From positions 1-10,247 of the forward strand of contig JAPPKV010000234.1 of the NCBI GenBank assembly GCA_028819775.1: DNA of 10,247 nucleotides. The letters are read 5' to 3'. The translations under genes were made by a program, and so were the position numbers. Below, piece after piece: positions 7,358-10,247 of this stretch (the first letter of the stretch is position 1; the number at the start of each line of letters is the position of its first letter). The notes under the pieces were generated by a model that saw only the letters and a program-made list of their open reading frames with translations, did no database searches and was not told where the DNA came from. The stretch comes from Gammaproteobacteria bacterium. GTDB taxonomy: Bacteria > Pseudomonadota > Gammaproteobacteria > Pseudomonadales > Azotimanducaceae_A.

Positions 7358-8248
7358 TTACCCCACCCGTCCCGAACCCATTCGGTCACCGAGTGAGACG
7401 AACACCCCGAATCCCCCACCGGGCTGGGGTTCGGCGCGCTCCAGGTCGACCCACACGGCGTGGAGTTGGGGAAACGCCGCGTCGAACTCCCGACCTAGGC
7501 TACCCGCCTCTCCGACCAGAATTCCGCCCGCCTCCAAGTGCGCGCCGATGTCGTCGACAACACGCCGCCACACGCCGAGACCGTCCAAGCCACCGTCCAG
7601 GCCATGGCGAGGCTCGTGGAGATACTCGGACGCCGCGTTGTCGAGTTCCGCCGTGCGCGCATAGGGCGGATTGCACAGCACCAGGTCGTAGCGCCGCCCG
7701 CCAAGACTCGCAAAGAGGTCCGACGCGATGACCTCGATCCGGGACGAAACGGCGGGATCGGTGTTGCGAACGTTGTCGCGGGCGGCCGCGACGGCAGCAT
7801 CGTCGTCGTCCACCAGGTCGACCCTGGCCCCGTGGAACACGTGGGCGGCGGCGATTCCGATACAGCCTGATCCGCAGCACAGGTCGAGTATTCGCCCGGG
7901 CTCGCGGTCAAGCCACGGTTGAACCCTGTTCGCGAGCACCTCCGCAATCGGCGAACGCGGGATCATGACCCCTGGGCGCGCGTGCAACCGCAGATCCCCG
8001 AACCACGCCTCCCCGGTCAGATAGGGCACGGGCACCCTGTCCTCTATCCGACGTCGCAACAGCGCTTCGAGGTCGCCCGCCAAGGCGCGCGTGAGCCGGC
8101 GGCCGCGAAGGACCCCGGTTACCAGCCGCCAGGCTTCATCCCGGGCGTTGTCGGTGCCGTGGCCGAATACAACGTCAGCCTCCTCGAGCCGGAGGGCGAA
8201 CGCTTCGATCAGGTCCTCGGTGTCGTCGTCAACGGGTAGGTTTGGCAC
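7358..8248 (-). CDS. prmB: Ribosomal protein L3 N5-glutamine methyltransferase
   Basis: A 296-residue class I methyltransferase of the PrmB/HemK group, which methylates a glutamine of ribosomal protein L3 with S-adenosylmethionine. Landmarks are FGHGTDNA (28-35), VPYLTGEAWFGDL (74-86), MIPRSPIAE (95-103), the SAM-binding LDLCCGSGCIGIA (121-133), an acidic motif near VDLVDDDD (143-150), and the substrate-glutamine-binding NPPY (193-196) followed by EYLHEPRHGL (208-217). FGHGTDNA and PRSPIAE point to PrmB rather than the release-factor enzyme PrmC, and the adjacency to aroC agrees with E. coli. Length is close to the ~310 of E. coli PrmB. The start is a GTG that overlaps the 3' end of the DUF4892 gene by 20 bases; no in-frame ATG exists before residue 95, and the Shine-Dalgarno is poor, so translation probably depends on the upstream gene. 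Confidence 0.93.
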   Translation of the reverse strand: MPNLPVDDDTEDLIEAFALRLEEADVVFGHGTDNARDEAWRLVTGVLRGRRLTRALAGDLEALLRRRIEDRVPVPYLTGEAWFGDLRLHARPGVMIPRSPIAEVLANRVQPWLDREPGRILDLCCGSGCIGIAAAHVFHGARVDLVDDDDAAVAAARDNVRNTDPAVSSRIEVIASDLFASLGGRRYDLVLCNPPYARTAELDNAASEYLHEPRHGLDGGLDGLGVWRRVVDDIGAHLEAGGILVGEAGSLGREFDAAFPQLHAVWVDLERAEPQPGGGFGVFVSLGDRMGSGRVG

Positions 8249-9179
8249 CCGGAATCACCAGTTCCAGGCGATCGGGCGATTCCCCTTCCCGGGGCAGGAA
8301 TGCGCCAGCCCCGAAGGCGCCCGCCTCGACGCCTGCGGCTCGGAGTTGTTCCGAGCCACGTTCGGCGCACGCCTCGGTGCGTCGGCGGGATTCCTCCGGA
8401 TCGTCGATGCCCCCCAAGTGACAGACCAATACAATTCGGCCTGCAAACGGCGTCAAGGCCGGGGCGAGATCGTCAAGCGCCTTGAGCGCGTCCTCGTCGA
8501 GTTCTCCCGAACGGTTCGGGGCTGCGGCGTTTACCACCGCAAAGCCTCGTGAATTCAGTGCTTTGACAACGTCTTCTGCCGAACCACTAGAACTGCCGCC
8601 GGCGACGACGGCAAAGTCCACGTGGGCGTTGACGCGGCGATTCGGGCGTTGCACCACGTAGATCGAGACCAGTGCCGCGCGACCGGCATCGGCGAATCCC
8701 AGGTTCGAGCCGTCGATGGTCGTTGCCAGGTAGAACTGGGCCGGGTCGGGTGCCGCCATTTCCTTGACGCGAAAGACCTGATTGGCCCACAGGGTGCTGT
8801 GCCCGCACTCCTGCCCTCTACAGGTGAAATCCACCCGTCCACCTAGGTCGCCGACCACGGCCTCGTAGTGTTCGACGACGTCGTCGAGCCGGGTGCCGCC
8901 CGGCGTTCGATAGGTGACGCGCGCGAGCTTGGCGGCCGTTCGAATGCTGCGGTCGATCCGGACCTCCCGACGAATCCTGGCGACCTCGCCGGTAACGAAC
9001 TCGTAGCTGCGCACGCTCGTCTCCGGCGAGTATTCGACGATCCACGCGCCGGGGTACCGCGCCATGCCGACCGGATCCGAGGAACCCGGGACATCCGACT
9101 GAGCAAACGTGCTCGCCGCGCCCAGCAACGCGAGACCCCCGAGGGCGGAAGACGGCCATTTCCCGTGGCAAACCGTCAT
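8229..9179 (-). CDS. DUF4892 domain protein, exported, with OmpA-like C-terminal part
   Basis: A 316-residue protein of unknown function. An ATG at 9179 is chosen over an in-frame upstream start at 9467. It gives a signal peptide (MTVCHGKWPSS, then a hydrophobic stretch, likely cleavage after FAQ near 27), overlaps the gpsA stop as ATGA, and has GGAG 9 bases upstream. The region before it reads as Arg/Gly-rich shadow sequence of gpsA. Residues 30-195 match my recollection of DUF4892: DVPGSSD, RYPGAWIVEY (41-50), TYRTPGG, then CRGQECGHSTLWANQVF (120-136), whose two Cys may form a disulfide. The C-terminal part (about 203-312) has LDEDALKALDDLAPAL, VLVCHLGG, a run rich in Arg and Glu, and AAGVEAGAFGAGAFLP. 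This resembles the layout of OmpA-like domains, but the usual peptidoglycan-binding residues are not clear. Location is probably periplasmic or outer membrane. It likely shares an operon with gpsA and prmB. Confidence 0.85.
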   Translation of the reverse strand: MTVCHGKWPSSALGGLALLGAASTFAQSDVPGSSDPVGMARYPGAWIVEYSPETSVRSYEFVTGEVARIRREVRIDRSIRTAAKLARVTYRTPGGTRLDDVVEHYEAVVGDLGGRVDFTCRGQECGHSTLWANQVFRVKEMAAPDPAQFYLATTIDGSNLGFADAGRAALVSIYVVQRPNRRVNAHVDFAVVAGGSSSGSAEDVVKALNSRGFAVVNAAAPNRSGELDEDALKALDDLAPALTPFAGRIVLVCHLGGIDDPEESRRRTEACAERGSEQLRAAGVEAGAFGAGAFLPREGESPDRLELVIPGAKPTR

Positions 9180-10198
9180 TCCTGGTGGCTCCAGGCGGTG
9201 GGGGCTACGAATTCGACGTCCACTCGCTGCTCGCTCGTCATGAGGTTGGAGATGATACTCCCCAGATCCGCGCCGTCGAACAGCAGACGGTACAGTGCGT
9301 CCGCGAGCGGCATGTAGACGCCGAGTTCCTCGCTCTTGGCGTGCACCACCCCGACGGTGTTGACCCCCTCGGCCAGTTTGCCGAGTTCGTCCATGGCCGC
9401 ATCCAGCGACGTGCCGCGTGCCAGCTTCAGCCCCAACTGGAAGTTCCGCGAGTAGGGCGACGTACACGTCGCGAACAGGTCGCCGACGCCCGACAGTCCC
9501 AGGAACGTGAACGGGTTGGCCCCGAGCGAGACGGCGAAACGCCCCATCTCCGCCAGGCTGCGCGTGACCAGCATCGCCAGGGCGTTCTGCCCGACCTTGA
9601 GTTCCGTGGCCATCCCGCAGACGATCGCGTAGATGTTCTTCAACGCGCCGCCGAGTTCGACCCCGTACACGTCCGTGCTGGAATAGACCCGGAACGTCGG
9701 GCTGGTGAGTATCCGCTGAACGGTTGTCCGAAGCGCCTCGTGACGGCTTGCCACCACCGTGCCGGTGTAGCGGCCGTCCGCCATCTCCTCGGCGAGGTTC
9801 GGACCGCTGATCACGCCGACTTTCGTGTGCGGCAGACCCTCCTCCAGGATCTGGCTCATGAGCCGAAACCCTGCCTCGATGCCCTTCGTCGCGCTGATCA
9901 CGCAGGTGTCTTTCCGAACCAGCCCGTCGAGTTCCGAGGTCACCTCCCGGAACGAAGCGCTCGGCACGGTGACGAACACGACATCGCTCGCGCCAAGGGC
10001 TTCGGCAAGATCCGAGGTCGGATGTACGCGTTCCGCGAGCGGGTGGCCGGGCAGATAGCGTCGGTTCTCGCCGTGGGTCAGAATGTCCGCGAGTTGCGCT
10101 TCATCGCGCATGCACAGATGCACGTCGACGCCGTTCGAGGCAACGATATTGGCGACAGCCGTACCGAAATTGCCCGCACCTACGATAGCGGTCTGCAT
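9176..10198 (-). CDS. gpsA: Glycerol-3-phosphate dehydrogenase [NAD(P)+]
   Basis: A complete 340-residue GpsA. It reduces dihydroxyacetone phosphate to sn-glycerol-3-phosphate in the cytosol, supplying the backbone for phospholipids. Landmarks are the N-terminal dinucleotide-binding GAGNFGTA (7-14), FVTVPS (75-80), ISATKGIE (101-108, with conserved Lys105), SGPNLAEEMA (131-140), ELGGALKNIYAI (181-192, with catalytic Lys187) and LSGVGDLFATCTSPYSRN (235-252). Length is normal. The ATG is supported by a Shine-Dalgarno-like AGGGGGA four bases upstream (10203-10209). Its stop overlaps the start of the DUF4892 gene by 4 bases. It is the first gene of the minus-strand block that can be seen; whether another gene lies further upstream is off the right edge. 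Confidence 0.98.
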   Translation of the reverse strand: MQTAIVGAGNFGTAVANIVASNGVDVHLCMRDEAQLADILTHGENRRYLPGHPLAERVHPTSDLAEALGASDVVFVTVPSASFREVTSELDGLVRKDTCVISATKGIEAGFRLMSQILEEGLPHTKVGVISGPNLAEEMADGRYTGTVVASRHEALRTTVQRILTSPTFRVYSSTDVYGVELGGALKNIYAIVCGMATELKVGQNALAMLVTRSLAEMGRFAVSLGANPFTFLGLSGVGDLFATCTSPYSRNFQLGLKLARGTSLDAAMDELGKLAEGVNTVGVVHAKSEELGVYMPLADALYRLLFDGADLGSIISNLMTSEQRVDVEFVAPTAWSHQE

Positions 10199-10202
10199 CC
10201 TG

Positions 10203-10209
10203 TCCCCCT
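10203..10209 (-). promoter_or_regulatory. Ribosome binding site of gpsA
   Basis: The minus strand reads AGGGGGA followed by CAGG and then the gpsA ATG. The purine run supports the chosen start, and is the clearest ribosome site in the minus-strand block. Confidence 0.6.
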
Positions 10210-10211
10210 AC

Positions 10212-10227
10212 CTCAACGGACGTTGAG
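10212..10227. promoter_or_regulatory. Perfect 7-base inverted repeat upstream of gpsA
   Basis: CTCAACG (10212-10218) and CGTTGAG (10221-10227) are exact reverse complements around a two-base GA centre, 13 bases in front of the gpsA start codon. The two-base centre is too short for an RNA hairpin with all seven pairs, so a protein operator site is the more natural reading. It could also be a chance palindrome or lie in the tail of a gene beyond the edge. Confidence 0.4.
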
Positions 10228-10247
10228 CAACCGTTCGCCCGAACTTA

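Noticed and set aside
6942..7664. Plus-strand open frame with heptapeptide repeats ([14 protein letters not shown])
   Set aside because: The heptad is just the 21-base DNA repeat read through; the rest is antisense to aroC and prmB.
9180..9467. N-terminal extension of the DUF4892 gene
   Set aside because: It overlaps gpsA by nearly 300 bases and reads as Arg/Gly-rich shadow sequence; a signal peptide starts at 9179 with an ATGA overlap and GGAG upstream.
10208..10247. Tail of another minus-strand gene at the right edge
   Set aside because: Short open stretches end in stops here, but about a dozen codons with no recognisable sequence are not enough to call a gene.

Overview
The window is GC-rich and densely coding, with no gene-free stretch longer than about 150 bases. 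It looks like a chromosomal fragment of a gammaproteobacterium, probably an environmental or marine one. This rests on the prmB-aroC adjacency (as in E. coli), a DUF4892 protein directly behind gpsA, and a Tat-exported DUF1552 protein with an ankyrin partner, a pair often seen in marine and soil bacteria. The taxonomic placement is inference.

Left part (1-6088, + strand): accessory, exported proteins. An ORF that runs off the left edge encodes a large acidic modular protein. It carries two copies of a jelly-roll-like domain, HYR-like segments, an Asp-rich thrombospondin type 3 stretch and four copies of a ~110-residue module in an A-B-A-B order. A strong hairpin (3087-3128) follows. Then come a Tat-signal DUF1552 protein and, 11 bases later, a periplasmic ankyrin-repeat protein, probably co-transcribed. 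The DUF1592-type cytochrome partner that usually accompanies DUF1552 is not visible here.

Right part (6137-10198, - strand): housekeeping genes in the order gpsA, DUF4892 protein, prmB, aroC. The first three are tightly packed, with a 4-base ATGA overlap and then a 20-base overlap, so they are probably one operon with translational coupling. aroC is set apart by a 147-base leader. That leader carries three head-to-tail 21-base repeats ending 6 bases before its start codon. The two blocks converge at 6089-6136.

The genes of the right block serve separate basic tasks: glycerol-3-phosphate for phospholipids (GpsA), an envelope protein of unknown role (DUF4892), methylation of ribosomal protein L3 (PrmB) and the last shikimate step (AroC). 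The left block appears to be exported or surface machinery of unknown substrate. The most useful leads are the A/B module, the DUF1552-ankyrin pair without its usual partner, the aroC leader repeats, the 3087-3128 hairpin and an OmpA-like tail on the DUF4892 protein. Nothing seen proves a new system.
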